A stretch of DNA of 64,000 bases from Nitrosospira sp. 56-18 (GCA_001899235.1 MKVR01000007.1:62001-126000), one strand, 5' to 3'; numbered from the stretch's first letter, positions 18,990 through 27,703 are shown. The notes: a model not told the origin generated them from the sequence alone. Program-made: numbers and translations.

Positions 18990-19676
18990 TCATGTTGCGA
19001 TTCTTCCCCCAGCCAGCCGTATCCGCGAAGCGCACCTGCCGGAAATCGCATCGTCATGCGTAACCAGAATCAATGTGGTACCCCGCTCCCGATTCAGCTC
19101 GAACATCAATTCTATAATTTGTGCGCCGGTAGCAGAATCGAGGTTTCCAGTAGGCTCATCCGCCAGCAGCAACTGCGGCTGGGTAACGAACGCCCGTGCA
19201 ATCGCAACCCGTTGCTGCTCACCGCCCGACAACTGCTTGGGATAATGCTTCAGCCGGTGTCGAAGCCCCACCCGATCGAGCATCTCCAAAGCCGCGGCCT
19301 CCGCCGTGTCCACCCCCGCGAGTTCCAGGGGCAGCATGACATTCTCCATTGCCGTCAATGCAGGCAATAACTGGAATGACTGAAAAACGAAACCCAGCAT
19401 GCGTGCCCGTACCGCCGCGCGAGCATCCTCGTCCAGCAGGAATATATCTTCTCCACCAAGTTGAACCTTGCCGGCCGACGGAATATCTAATCCTGCGAGC
19501 AGGCCAAGCAATGTCGACTTTCCCGAACCGGAGGCGCCAACCACGGCCACTGAATCGCCCGCATTTATTTCGAGGTTGATATCCTCCAGGATTGTAAGCT
19601 GTGCGTCGCCAGTGCTGACTTGCTTGGTCAAGGCAATTGCCTGCACAATAGGCCGTACAACAACATTATCCGTCAT
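18990..19676 (-). CDS. ABC transporter ATP-binding protein (YbbA/LolD family)
   Basis: A 228-aa cytoplasmic ATPase that drives MacB/LolD-type (mechanotransmission) transporters. Walker A is GASGSGKST, the signature is LSGGEQQRVAIARAF, and Walker B is LLLADEPTGNLD, followed by the usual H-loop in LVTHDD. The ATG at 19676 gives MTDNVVVRPIV; a longer upstream frame would run through the divergent gene. Its ATG overlaps the tesA ATG on the other strand by two bases. Pairing with YbbP is inferred from the conserved YbbA-YbbP-TesA neighbourhood of other proteobacteria; here the permease gene is 4.7 kb away with an RND pump in between. Confidence 0.87.
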   Translation of the reverse strand: MTDNVVVRPIVQAIALTKQVSTGDAQLTILEDINLEINAGDSVAVVGASGSGKSTLLGLLAGLDIPSAGKVQLGGEDIFLLDEDARAAVRARMLGFVFQSFQLLPALTAMENVMLPLELAGVDTAEAAALEMLDRVGLRHRLKHYPKQLSGGEQQRVAIARAFVTQPQLLLADEPTGNLDSATGAQIIELMFELNRERGTTLILVTHDDAISGRCASRIRLAGGRIAT

Positions 19677-20340
19677 GAAAAAATTCCTGATTATACTTTC
19701 TATTCTTGCAAGTATTCCGCTCGCCAGATCGAGCGCAGCGGCCGTGCCCAATGCCACGGCCAATTCCACTACTGTGATGGTATTTGGCGATAGTTTGTCT
19801 GCCGGCTATGGCCTGCCGCAAGACACGGGATGGGTTAGTTTGCTGAAAAGACGGCTGCAAGCTCAATCGCAGGTGCGCCTCGTCAATGCAAGCCTCAGTG
19901 GCGAAACCGCTTCCGGGGGGCGCGTCCGAATCGAACAGGCGCTTAAAACGCATCGGCCGGATATCGTCATTCTCGAGCTTGGCGGTAATGACGGATTGCG
20001 TGGAGCATCGATCGACTCCATACGTGACAACCTTGAAGCAATCATTGAAGCATGCCAGCGAAGCAAAGCAACCGTCCTGCTGACCGGAATGCAACTGCCT
20101 CCCAATTATGGCATAGCCTACACCCAAAAGTTTCAGGATATTTACCCGCAACTGGCCAAGCGACACGGGCTCAAGCTGGTTCCGTTCCTGCTGGACGGCT
20201 TCGGCAACAAGCGTGAATTTTTCCAGTCGGATGGAATACACCCGACGGCATCCGCCCAGGAGCGGATCGTGGAAAATGTATGGAAGATCCTGAGTACCAT
20301 GCTCAAGCTGCAACAATCGGTGGCATACGAAAATAACTGA
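19675..20340 (+). CDS. tesA: Periplasmic GDSL arylesterase / thioesterase I (TesA)
   Basis: A 221-aa SGNH-fold lipolytic enzyme. Residues 1-23 (MKKFLIILSILASIPLARSS...) are a typical signal peptide. Block I is GDSLSAGYG with the catalytic serine, block III is GGNDGLRG with the oxyanion Asn, and block V is DGIHPTASAQ with the catalytic Asp and His. TesA hydrolyses acyl thioesters, esters and lysophospholipids in the periplasm. The start codon ATG overlaps the divergent ATPase ATG by two bases, so both genes must use leader regions lying inside each other's coding sequence. A partial repeat element follows its stop. Confidence 0.9.
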   Translation: MKKFLIILSILASIPLARSSAAAVPNATANSTTVMVFGDSLSAGYGLPQDTGWVSLLKRRLQAQSQVRLVNASLSGETASGGRVRIEQALKTHRPDIVILELGGNDGLRGASIDSIRDNLEAIIEACQRSKATVLLTGMQLPPNYGIAYTQKFQDIYPQLAKRHGLKLVPFLLDGFGNKREFFQSDGIHPTASAQERIVENVWKILSTMLKLQQSVAYENN

Positions 20341-20345
20341 TTGCG

Positions 20346-20452
20346 CGGTTGCCTGCGCCCCAACAATACTGTGGTGCGGTCGAAACATCCCCTCCGCTGC
20401 CCGATCCCCGCTCCGCAGAGCTCCTCGGGCCCCGCTCCGGGGCGCTCCTTCG
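20346..20452. repeat. Partial family A element
   Basis: About 100 bp match the central part of the element at 60421-60766 on the reverse strand (blocks around GGGCAGCGGAGGGGATG and CCACAGTATTGTTGGGGCGC). Both termini are absent, so this is an internal fragment between tesA and the stress-protein gene. Confidence 0.6.
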
Positions 20453-20480
20453 CCGGAAACACGATCCACTCGAGACCACC

Positions 20481-20981
20481 ATGAACGACTACCGCCATAT
20501 TTTACTTGCCGTGGACTTTGCTGAAACCGATGAGTATGTCATCCGGAAGGCCGGGCATCTGGCGGAAACGCTTCGGGCCAGACTGAGCATCATCCATGTG
20601 CTGGACAATATTCCGATGCCCGATATGGCGTATGGAACGATGATTTCCATGACCGGCGATTCTTCATACGAATTGCTGGAAGTGGAAAAATCGAGGCTGA
20701 ATGAGATAGGCGCCCGTTTGAATATCGAGCCGGCCCGCCGGTGGATGGTATGGGGAGTGCCTGGCCAGGAAATCGTCAGGCTTGCCGAGCAGGAACAGGT
20801 CGATTTGATCATCGTCGGCTCGCACGGGCGTCATGGCCTCGCCCTGTTACTGGGCTCGACGGCGAGCAACGTGCTGCACCATGCCACTTGCGATGTGCTG
20901 GCGATCCGGTTGCAGAATGAGTCCAGCGCCCCGGAAGCAGCAGGATTATCCGGGAATCTCGCGCGATTGGGAGCATCCTGA
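20481..20981 (+). CDS. Universal stress protein family protein
   Basis: A 166-aa single-domain UspA-fold protein, cytoplasmic. It begins with the characteristic RHILLAVDFAE strand and ends with the ATP-binding motif G-S-H-G-R-H-G-(9 residues)-G-S-T near residues 114-128, so it belongs to the nucleotide-binding (UspFG/MJ0577-like) group. An extra 15-residue tail rich in Ala/Gly/Ser follows. The ATG at 20481 directly follows a partial repeat, and no strong ribosome site is visible. The role is probably stress or redox adaptation; a specific partner is not indicated. Confidence 0.85.
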   Translation: MNDYRHILLAVDFAETDEYVIRKAGHLAETLRARLSIIHVLDNIPMPDMAYGTMISMTGDSSYELLEVEKSRLNEIGARLNIEPARRWMVWGVPGQEIVRLAEQEQVDLIIVGSHGRHGLALLLGSTASNVLHHATCDVLAIRLQNESSAPEAAGLSGNLARLGAS

Positions 20982-21034
20982 ATGAGCATTCCCGTGAATT
21001 CCCGGCAGAAGCGAATTTTTTGAATGCGCCGGAA

Positions 21035-21859
21035 CTACCAGAAACTCCACCAGGGTTCGCCGGTGGGGCCGGTCGAATCGGAGTAAAAACGGCTATTGGG
21101 AAAGTTCTTCCTCATCACTCTCTCGGCATCGTCACGCAGATCTGTCATCCCTAGCGCATCGTATGCTTTCGTCATTATAAACAATGCCTCTTCGGTAGCT
21201 GGCGTCTGCGGATATTCCTTTAATGCATATTGCGCGCGATTGACTGCGGCAACGTAGCCTCCGCGTTTCATGTAATAACGCGCGACCTGCACCTCGTTCA
21301 ATGCCACGACGTTCACGAGATGCTTCATCCGTTGCACGGCATCCGGAGCATACTTGCTTTTTGGAAAACGGGTAACCAGTTCCCTGAAATTCTCGAACGA
21401 TTCCCGTGACGCCTTCGGATCCCGTTCGCTCATATCCTGCTTCAGAATTCTTTCCGTTACGATGCCCATCAGGCCCAGGTCATCGTTGAAGTTGGCCAAC
21501 CCCTTGAGGTAATAAGCGTAGTCTACATTGACATGGTTGGGATGCAGCTTGATGAACCTGTCGGCAGAGGCAATGGTCGCCGCCTGCTCCCCATCCTTGT
21601 AATGCGCATAGGCAACTTCCAGCTGCGCCTGCTGCGCATAGCGGCCGTACGGATATCTTGCTTCCAACTGCTCGAACAGCTTGATGGCCGCGCTGTAATT
21701 CCCTTCAGTCAGCTCATTTTTTGCTTCGGAATAATATTTTTGCGCCGACCAGTTCTTGGAATCGTCCGCATTCTGCTTGGGCAGCAAGCCACACCCTGAT
21801 AACAGCAGGCCGCATCCGGATAGCAGCAACGCCACGAATAACGCTACACTACGGGGCAT
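21035..21859 (-). CDS. bamD: Outer membrane assembly lipoprotein BamD
   Basis: A 274-aa essential component of the BAM complex that inserts beta-barrel proteins into the outer membrane. The signal region is unusual: LLLSGCG occurs twice in tandem, giving two possible lipobox cysteines seven residues apart. The mature protein carries TPR repeats (AKNELTEGNYSAAIKLFEQL, YGRYAQQAQLEVAYAHYKDG and others) as in all BamD proteins. Start: ATG at 21859; a GTG at 21865 would add two residues. Its ATG overlaps by two bases with the divergent rluD ATG. This bamD/rluD head-to-head order is common in betaproteobacteria. Confidence 0.92.
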   Translation of the reverse strand: MPRSVALFVALLLSGCGLLLSGCGLLPKQNADDSKNWSAQKYYSEAKNELTEGNYSAAIKLFEQLEARYPYGRYAQQAQLEVAYAHYKDGEQAATIASADRFIKLHPNHVNVDYAYYLKGLANFNDDLGLMGIVTERILKQDMSERDPKASRESFENFRELVTRFPKSKYAPDAVQRMKHLVNVVALNEVQVARYYMKRGGYVAAVNRAQYALKEYPQTPATEEALFIMTKAYDALGMTDLRDDAERVMRKNFPNSRFYSDSTGPTGEPWWSFW

Positions 21860-22895
21860 GGTCACTTCACGGGAAAATAGGGAAACGGACGCATATTATA
21901 ACGCAAAGCCGCCGTTGCCCGAACTCGCGAAAGCAGTTTCGGTGCTGACCATTCCCGCCGAGTTGGCGGGAATGCGTCTCGACCTGGCGCTGGCCCGCCT
22001 CTTGCCAGACTGGTCCCGCACACGACTGCAAACATGGATACTGGAAAACCAGATCAGTGTCGATGGAAAAAAAGCGACTGTAAAGCAGAAAGTATGGGGT
22101 GGAGAACAGATCGAGGTCCAGGTCGAGCTTTCCGGCAATCCGGCGCAAGCCGGCCATACGCCCGAAGCCGTGCCGCTGGACATCGTTCACGAGGATGACG
22201 CCATCGTGGTCATCAATAAACCAGCCGGAATGGTCGTGCATCCCGGCAGCGGCAACTGGCAGGGAACCATGCTGAATGCCCTGCTGCATCATGCGCCCGG
22301 ATTGAATGCCGTGCCGCGCGCGGGCATCGTCCATCGGCTGGACAAGGACACCAGCGGACTGCTGGTTGTGGCAAAGACCCTGCAAGCTCAAACCAGCCTG
22401 GTGCGCCAACTGCAGGAACGATCGGTCAAGCGCGAATATCTTGCGCTGGTGCTCGGCCAGGTTTCCACCGGTGGATGGGTGGATGCTCCCGTGGGCCGGC
22501 ATCCGGTCCAGCGCACCAGAATGGCCATCACCGTCGGGGGCAAGCCAGCCCGGACCGCCTATCATCCCGAGGAAATGCTCGACGGCTGCACGTTGCTTCG
22601 GTGCCGCCTCGAGACGGGGCGCACGCATCAGATTCGCGTGCACATGCAATCCATCGGGCATCCGCTCCTGGGCGACCAGGTATACGGAGGCCGGCCAAAA
22701 AACATCTCCTCCTGCCTCGCGCAATGCCTTTCCGGTTTCTCCAGACAGGCCTTGCATGCGCAAAAGCTGGAACTCGCTCATCCGCTGCATGGTGGGCGAG
22801 TGGAGTGGGAAGTCGCGTTGCCCGAGGATATGCATAGCCTGCTGTCGGTATTGCGGCAACGCGGAACAGTTCCGCAGATTCCCTTCCATGCGTGA
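21858..22895 (+). CDS. rluD: 23S rRNA pseudouridine synthase RluD
   Basis: A 345-aa enzyme that makes pseudouridines in helix 69 of 23S rRNA. The N-terminal S4 RNA-binding domain starts IPAELAGMRLDLALARLLPDWSR, and the catalytic domain carries the RLD signature in GIVHRLDKDTSGLLVVAK with the catalytic aspartate, followed by GRTHQIRVHMQ. I place the start at the ATG at 21858 (MVTSRENRE), since upstream sequence in frame is the reverse of the bamD signal region. Its last 8 bases overlap the pgeF start (ATGCGTGA), implying translational coupling. Confidence 0.9.
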   Translation: MVTSRENRETDAYYNAKPPLPELAKAVSVLTIPAELAGMRLDLALARLLPDWSRTRLQTWILENQISVDGKKATVKQKVWGGEQIEVQVELSGNPAQAGHTPEAVPLDIVHEDDAIVVINKPAGMVVHPGSGNWQGTMLNALLHHAPGLNAVPRAGIVHRLDKDTSGLLVVAKTLQAQTSLVRQLQERSVKREYLALVLGQVSTGGWVDAPVGRHPVQRTRMAITVGGKPARTAYHPEEMLDGCTLLRCRLETGRTHQIRVHMQSIGHPLLGDQVYGGRPKNISSCLAQCLSGFSRQALHAQKLELAHPLHGGRVEWEVALPEDMHSLLSVLRQRGTVPQIPFHA

Positions 22896-23637
22896 CTGGA
22901 TCATGCCGCAGTGGCCCGCTCCAGGCAACGTCCGGGCGTTGTTTACCACGCGCAACGGCGGAGTTGGCAGAGATCCTTATGCCACTTTCAATCTGGGCGA
23001 TCACGTCGGGGATGATCCGCAAATCGTCAGCAGGAATCGCCTGCTGCTGCGGGAGATATTGCCATCCGAGCCAATGTGGCTGAAGCAAGTGCATGGCAGG
23101 CGCGTGTTGAACGCCGATCATGACGACTGTTCGATTCCCTGCCACGCGGACGCCTCGTTCAGCTCCCGTCCCGGCAGCGTTTGTGCGGTAATGGCGGCTG
23201 ATTGCCTGCCGATACTGATATGCGACCGTGCAGGCACGCTGGTCGGCGCCATTCATGCCGGCTGGCGCGGCCTTGCAACGGGGGTGATCGAGCAGGCGAT
23301 ATCGGAAATGCGCGAGTCCAGCCATGCGGATCTCTGTCTCATGGCCTGGCTGGGCCCCGCGATCGGACCCGATCATTTCGAAGTTGGCGACGAAGTGCGC
23401 GAGGCGTTCGTCGCACGGGACCCGCTATCCGCCCGGGCTTTCCGCCGCCACGGCGCCGCGCAAACACCCAAGTGGCTTGCCGATCTTTTCCTGCTGGCGC
23501 GGCTGTCGCTCAACAGGGCCGGTATTACCGAGATCCATGGCGGAAACGAGTGCACATTCAGTAATCCCGAAAAGTTTTTCTCCTATCGCCGCGATGGTCA
23601 AACCGGGCGGATGGCTGGCTTGATCTGGCTGACCTAA
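22888..23637 (+). CDS. pgeF: Purine nucleoside phosphorylase / peptidoglycan editing factor PgeF (YfiH, laccase domain)
   Basis: A 249-aa single-domain YfiH protein. The zinc site residues are seen in LKQVHGRRV (His), the VMAADCLPILICD (Cys) segment and GAIHAGWRGLATGV (His), all classic for the family. In Escherichia coli the protein removes misplaced L-Ser from peptidoglycan precursors, and others have purine phosphorylase activity. The ATG at 22888 overlaps the rluD stop by 8 bases. The TAA stop is part of CTAA followed by GGAAGCGC, which looks like a decayed family A insertion site. Confidence 0.88.
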   Translation: MRDWIMPQWPAPGNVRALFTTRNGGVGRDPYATFNLGDHVGDDPQIVSRNRLLLREILPSEPMWLKQVHGRRVLNADHDDCSIPCHADASFSSRPGSVCAVMAADCLPILICDRAGTLVGAIHAGWRGLATGVIEQAISEMRESSHADLCLMAWLGPAIGPDHFEVGDEVREAFVARDPLSARAFRRHGAAQTPKWLADLFLLARLSLNRAGITEIHGGNECTFSNPEKFFSYRRDGQTGRMAGLIWLT

Positions 23638-23812
23638 GGAAGCGCCCACCACCCACGTGCCCCAATGCCTCCGGCCTTCCGCCCCGCGTTTGCCGCGTTC
23701 GCCGCTGAATGGCACTGCTTCCCGTAGCGCTGCCAACCACCTGAAGCCAGATCATCCTGGGCATGCAGATAGCAGTGGCGAGCCGATAGCCCATTTTCCA
23801 TGCGGCAACGCG

Positions 23813-23818
23813 TATAAT
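23813..23818 (+). promoter_or_regulatory. Candidate -10 box for the ZIP transporter gene
   Basis: TATAAT lies 23 bases upstream of the ATG at 23842, which would give a very short leader. The -35 region is poor. Confidence 0.35.
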
Positions 23819-23841
23819 GCCGCATTTTTTGCGAACGATTC

Positions 23842-24657
23842 ATGTCCACTCTTGCCTGGATCATAGGCACCAGCCTGGTTGGCGGCTTGCTGAGCATCCT
23901 GTTCGCCGCTGCGCTGACGCTCAATACGCGCGCCGTATGGGTGCAGATGCTGGTTTCCTACGCCATAGGCGCGCTGCTGGGTGCGGCTTTCCTCAATGCC
24001 ATGCCCGAAGCGCTCGAGCTTTCGCAAGAGCCGGGACGAATGACTGCCACGGTCCTGTTCGGGATACTGCTATTTTTCATTCTCGAAAAACTGGTGCTAT
24101 GGCGCCACTGCCACAGCGAGGAATGCGAAGCGCATGAGCACCTGCCCTCGGTCACCATGGCCGCCATCGCTGCCACCACGCCCGGCCATGAACATGACAA
24201 CGGCCGCAGCGGCATGCTGATCATGCTCGGCGATACATTCCATAATTTTGTCGACGGCATACTGATCGCAGCCGCTTTCATGGCGGACATACAATTGGGA
24301 ATCGTGACCTCGATCGCCATCATCGCCCATGAAATCCCCCAGGAAGCCGGGGATTTCCTGATACTGCTCAATTCAGGCTATACTCGGCGGCAGGCCCTGC
24401 TATTCAACCTTCTATCCAGTTTCGCCACGCTCCTGGGGGGGATTTCGACCTATTTCATGCTGCAGGATGTGAATCATCTCATTCCTTCGCTGCTGGGGTT
24501 GGCTGCCGCCAGCATGATCTACGTCGCGATGTCTGATCTGATTCCCGGCCTGCACAAGCGGCCGGAAATCGGTGCAACCATCCAGCAGGTCGCGCTGATA
24601 ACACTGGGCATCAGCTCGATCTGGCTTGCCAACCAGCTTTTCTCTCATCATGCCTGA
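23842..24657 (+). CDS. ZIP family divalent metal transporter
   Basis: A 271-aa inner-membrane transporter for zinc or another divalent metal. Eight hydrophobic segments are visible. The two signature helices are intact: GDTFHNFVDGILIAA (HNFVDG, segment 4) and AHEIPQEAGDF (HEIPQE, segment 5), which together form the binuclear metal site. A His/Glu-rich cytoplasmic loop (HCHSEECEAHEH and later GHEHDN) around residues 92-128 probably binds metal. The ATG is preceded by a TATAAT box with a short leader. Metal specificity is not determined by these motifs. Confidence 0.88.
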   Translation: MSTLAWIIGTSLVGGLLSILFAAALTLNTRAVWVQMLVSYAIGALLGAAFLNAMPEALELSQEPGRMTATVLFGILLFFILEKLVLWRHCHSEECEAHEHLPSVTMAAIAATTPGHEHDNGRSGMLIMLGDTFHNFVDGILIAAAFMADIQLGIVTSIAIIAHEIPQEAGDFLILLNSGYTRRQALLFNLLSSFATLLGGISTYFMLQDVNHLIPSLLGLAAASMIYVAMSDLIPGLHKRPEIGATIQQVALITLGISSIWLANQLFSHHA

Positions 24658-24755
24658 TCATGCCTGAGTCCGCCGCTTCGTCACAAAACTTCGATACGGT
24701 CCGGTACCATTCCATTCGCCGTATTTTCCATCACCCGATGCACCCCTGATCGACT

Positions 24756-26093
24756 ATGCCTCGACCTGAAGAATCACCCCCGACAATCGGCTTCGTCTCG
24801 CTTGGCTGCCCCAAGGCGCTGGTGGATTCCGAGCAGATTCTGACGCAGTTGCGCGCGGAAGGTTATGCCACTTCCTCCACCTACGAAGACGCCGACATCG
24901 TGGTCGTCAATACCTGCGGCTTCATCGATAGCGCCGTGGAAGAATCCCTGGATGCGATCGGGGAAGCGCTTGCCGAAAATGGCAAGGTCATCGTTACCGG
25001 CTGCCTCGGCGCAAAGGAAGGGGGCGAGGTGATAAGGCGCGCCCATCCCCAGGTGCTGGCTGTCACCGGCCCGCAGGCGCTGCCCGAAGTCATGGCGGCA
25101 GTGCACCTGCATCTCCCGCAACCCCACGATCCCTATACCAGCCTGATTCCGCCCCAGGGAATAAAGCTCACCCCGAGGCATTATGCTTACGTCAAGATAT
25201 CGGAGGGCTGCAATCACCGCTGCACCTTCTGCATCATTCCATCCATGCGGGGCGATCTCGTCAGCCGCCCCATCAACCAGGTCATGCAGGAAGCGGAAAA
25301 CCTGGTAGCGGCGGGCGTAAAGGAACTGCTCGTCATTTCTCAGGACACCAGCGCGTACGGCGTCGATATCAAATACCGCACCGGCTTCTGGCGGGGCCGG
25401 CCGCTCAAGACCCGCATGACGGAACTCGCCAGCGCCCTGGGAAGCCTGGGGGTCTGGGTACGGCTGCACTATGTCTATCCCTATCCTCATGTCGATGAAG
25501 TGATTCCGCTGATGGCCGAAGGAAAAATCCTTCCCTACCTCGATGTGCCGTTCCAGCATGCCAATCCGCGCATTCTCAAGGCGATGAGGCGTCCCGCAAG
25601 CGCCGAGAATAATCTGGCGCGCATTCGGCAATGGCGGGAGATTTGCCCGGAAATCTCGCTTCGCAGCACGTTCATCGTGGGCTTTCCCGGAGAAACCGAG
25701 ACAGAATTTGAACAGCTTCTGGAATTCCTTCAGGAAGCACAACTGGACCGCGTCGGGTGCTTCGCCTACTCGCCGGTCGAGGGTGCAGCGGCAAATGCCT
25801 TGCCCGATGCCGTTTCGGAGGAAGTAAAAGAAGAACGGCGCGCCCGCTTCATGGCAGTGCAGGAAAAAATCAGTACCGCGCGCCTGAATGGAAAAATCGG
25901 CCGGCGCATGGTCGTGCTGGTGGATGAAGTGCGGCAGAGCCAGGCCATTGCCCGCAGCAGCGCGGATGCGCCCGAAATCGACGGCGTAGTCTATGTCAGC
26001 AATGCGAAGAACCGAAACCCCGGGGATTTGATCGAAGTCGAGATCGTCGGCTCGGACACGCATGATTTGAGAGCAAGAGAGGTACGGCCATGA
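24756..26093 (+). CDS. rimO: Ribosomal protein S12 methylthiotransferase RimO
   Basis: A 445-aa radical SAM enzyme that adds a methylthio group to Asp89 of ribosomal protein S12. The N-terminal UPF0004 domain has the three cluster cysteines in [18 protein letters not shown] and TGCLGAK. The radical SAM cluster is C-NHR-C-TF-C near residues 151-158, and a C-terminal TRAM domain begins near residue 378. Length is normal. A 45-bp segment from its 3' end (about 25954-26000) is repeated imperfectly at 26187-26236 downstream. Confidence 0.93.
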   Translation: MPRPEESPPTIGFVSLGCPKALVDSEQILTQLRAEGYATSSTYEDADIVVVNTCGFIDSAVEESLDAIGEALAENGKVIVTGCLGAKEGGEVIRRAHPQVLAVTGPQALPEVMAAVHLHLPQPHDPYTSLIPPQGIKLTPRHYAYVKISEGCNHRCTFCIIPSMRGDLVSRPINQVMQEAENLVAAGVKELLVISQDTSAYGVDIKYRTGFWRGRPLKTRMTELASALGSLGVWVRLHYVYPYPHVDEVIPLMAEGKILPYLDVPFQHANPRILKAMRRPASAENNLARIRQWREICPEISLRSTFIVGFPGETETEFEQLLEFLQEAQLDRVGCFAYSPVEGAAANALPDAVSEEVKEERRARFMAVQEKISTARLNGKIGRRMVVLVDEVRQSQAIARSSADAPEIDGVVYVSNAKNRNPGDLIEVEIVGSDTHDLRAREVRP

Positions 26094-26485
26094 CGGGCGG
26101 GAGGTAGCGGGAGGTAGGACGCAATGCGCTTTGCTTTATTGCACCCTACTCTCTGGTGCGTGAAACGCAAAAAATAGCACCATTACCTGTAGCAGCGCCG
26201 ATGCGCCCGAAATCGATGGCGTGGTCTACGTCAGTCCCATACTACCGGAACATGCGGTGGACCTTGTTCATCCCGGAGCTTAACCCGACCGCATAGGAGT
26301 CCGGCGGTAGGGCGCAATTGCGCTAGGAAAAAGCGCGATTGCACGCAAGACACGACGGAATTGCGGCAACCCGGACACCGATCTGGCACAGGAATGGCTT
26401 GACCGCGTACAAGCGAAGCTGCAATGATTCAGGGTGCTTCGGCATGGAGTACCGTGCAAAAATCAACCTGAAACGGGAGATCGAT
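26094..26485. other. Intergenic region after rimO, with a partial duplicate
   Basis: No gene is supported. It contains the rimO-like fragment at 26187-26236 and two related short phrases (GGTAGGACGCAAT near 26112 and GGTAGGGCGCAATT near 26305) that suggest a small duplication. Confidence 0.5.
26187..26236 (+). repeat. Duplicated fragment of the rimO 3' end
   Basis: GATGCGCCCGAAATCGATGG and neighbouring bases match the rimO codons for [12 protein letters not shown] with only third-position-like changes. The fragment is in the same orientation about 235 bp downstream. The differences (GAC to GAT, GTA to GTG, TAT to TAC) are synonymous, as expected if the copy was once under coding selection. 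Confidence 0.65.
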
Positions 26486-26965
26486 TTGAAGAAGATTCTT
26501 GCGATGATGCTGGGTTTCACCGTTATGACGACAACGGCGATGGCCAATGAAACGGATAAACGCAAGGTGCTGCCGCTCGCGGAGCATCAGCGGAATCACG
26601 TGCTGACCGAGATGCGCGCCCTGCTATCGGGAACAGGAAATATCCTGGAAGCGCTATCAAGGGAGGATATGGCCGCGGTCGCGGCTCATGCGCGCGCTCT
26701 CGGCATGGGAATGGCGCACAAGGGCGAGGATCATCTTCTCGCGGTGATTCCGAAAGAATTCATGCAGCTGGGCATGGCGACTCATAAGGACTTCGACAAG
26801 ATAGCGGCGGATGCAGAGTCACTGAGAGATCCGAAACATACCTTGCGCCAGTTGAGCGAGTCGATGAAAAAATGCAGTGCGTGCCACGAAAGCTACCAGA
26901 TTCGCGTGGAAAATCCCGCGGGAGTGGCGGCAAGAGAAACGCAGTCACTGCACCATCACCAATAG
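26486..26965 (+). CDS. Cytochrome c'-like class II cytochrome c
   Basis: A 159-aa periplasmic haem protein. Residues 1-20 (MKKILAMMLGFTVMTTTAMA) form a signal peptide. The mature part is helical with a single C-terminal haem motif, C-S-A-C-H near residue 131, which fits the class II (cytochrome c') layout of a four-helix bundle. Early Met and His residues are available as possible sixth ligands. I choose the TTG at 26486 because a GGGAG ribosome site lies just upstream and the resulting signal peptide is ideal; an ATG at 26444 would add 14 charged residues before it. In this group, NO binding and detoxification is a known role, which would suit an ammonia oxidiser. Confidence 0.8.
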   Translation: MKKILAMMLGFTVMTTTAMANETDKRKVLPLAEHQRNHVLTEMRALLSGTGNILEALSREDMAAVAAHARALGMGMAHKGEDHLLAVIPKEFMQLGMATHKDFDKIAADAESLRDPKHTLRQLSESMKKCSACHESYQIRVENPAGVAARETQSLHHHQ

Positions 26966-27088
26966 GACAATATCGACGATGCTCAATATCCTGCCTTGGC
27001 GCGGTAACCATTGCCTCGCCATTTTGACGTACGACGCATTTCAAAAAACTTTCCGTTCCTCTGTAATGCCGAAACGCCCAAAAAAATA

Positions 27089-27140
27089 ATCAGGATCGGG
27101 GGGGGTGTCATGACACCGACAAAATCGCCCCGATCCTGAT
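27089..27140. terminator. Strong hairpin with nested palindrome downstream of the cytochrome c' gene
   Basis: A perfect 13-bp stem, ATCAGGATCGGGG / CCCCGATCCTGAT, encloses a second perfect palindrome GGTGTCATGACACC (27104-27117). A mixed T-rich tract (TTATTATTATTTTT) begins about 8 bases later on the + strand. It can act as a rho-independent terminator for the cytochrome gene, but the nested palindrome is unusual for that. Confidence 0.55.
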
Positions 27141-27592
27141 CTGCGATTATTATTATTTTTGCTGCTGCTTTATTATTGTTATGTCTTTCAATTTTCCCGT
27201 CTAACTGAAATCCTTCACTGCCGCCGAATTTCGCGAAACTGTAAAACTGTAATAATGGTTATATCCGTTCTTTCACCTGGCGGGCCGGATCTTGAAATGA
27301 TCCTGTTTTCATCAGTATCCGGGTGGAAACCATTACTCCTTATCACACCATCCCTGCCCAAACCCTTGCTGTTTCATTCCCCGCTTTAGAGGCACCTTTT
27401 CTTGCAAACCTCTTATTATTCTTATAAGCAAGCTTTATGCCACGTTACTTGAGTCTTTAAAAAACCGGTTCTTATAATGAAAATCCGGTCCTCTCGAAAT
27501 AGAGATTGTAAAAATTTTCGGCACCCAGACACGGTATGACGCCCGAATTGGCGCTGTCGCTTGACCTGAAAACCTCGAATAGGTTCTACTAG
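27141..27592. other. AT-rich intergenic region without a supported gene
   Basis: Several short frames exist on both strands but none has a ribosome site or family features. Base composition is visibly more AT-rich than the neighbours. It ends at the left CTAG of the miniature element at 27593. Confidence 0.45.
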
Positions 27593-27703
27593 GGCCTGTT
27601 AACACTTCAAAGTAACTCATTGAACTCGAAGCATTACCCAGAATCCTCACATCTAAATAAAATTTTTGCAAACAATGATATATGTAATATGTGTTAACAG
27701 GCC
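27593..27703. mobile_element. MITE-like element C, 111 bp, flanked by CTAG
   Basis: Perfect terminal inverted repeats GGCCTGTTAACAC / GTGTTAACAGGCC are bordered on both sides by CTAG (27589-27592 and 27704-27707), the expected target duplication. The interior is AT-rich with no coding capacity. A related element lies at 44105-44184, and a lone GGGCCTGTTAAAA end occurs near 59358. Confidence 0.8.

Noticed and set aside
17672-19063. 463-codon + strand frame across the adaptor gene
   Set aside because: Antisense to the membrane fusion protein; no ribosome site or recognisable domain.
24774-26063. 429-codon minus frame opposite rimO
   Set aside because: Shadow of the rimO coding strand.
27435-27671. 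78-codon minus frame overlapping element C
   Set aside because: It runs through the miniature element's left half and has no ribosome site; the coding pattern is not continuous with any family.
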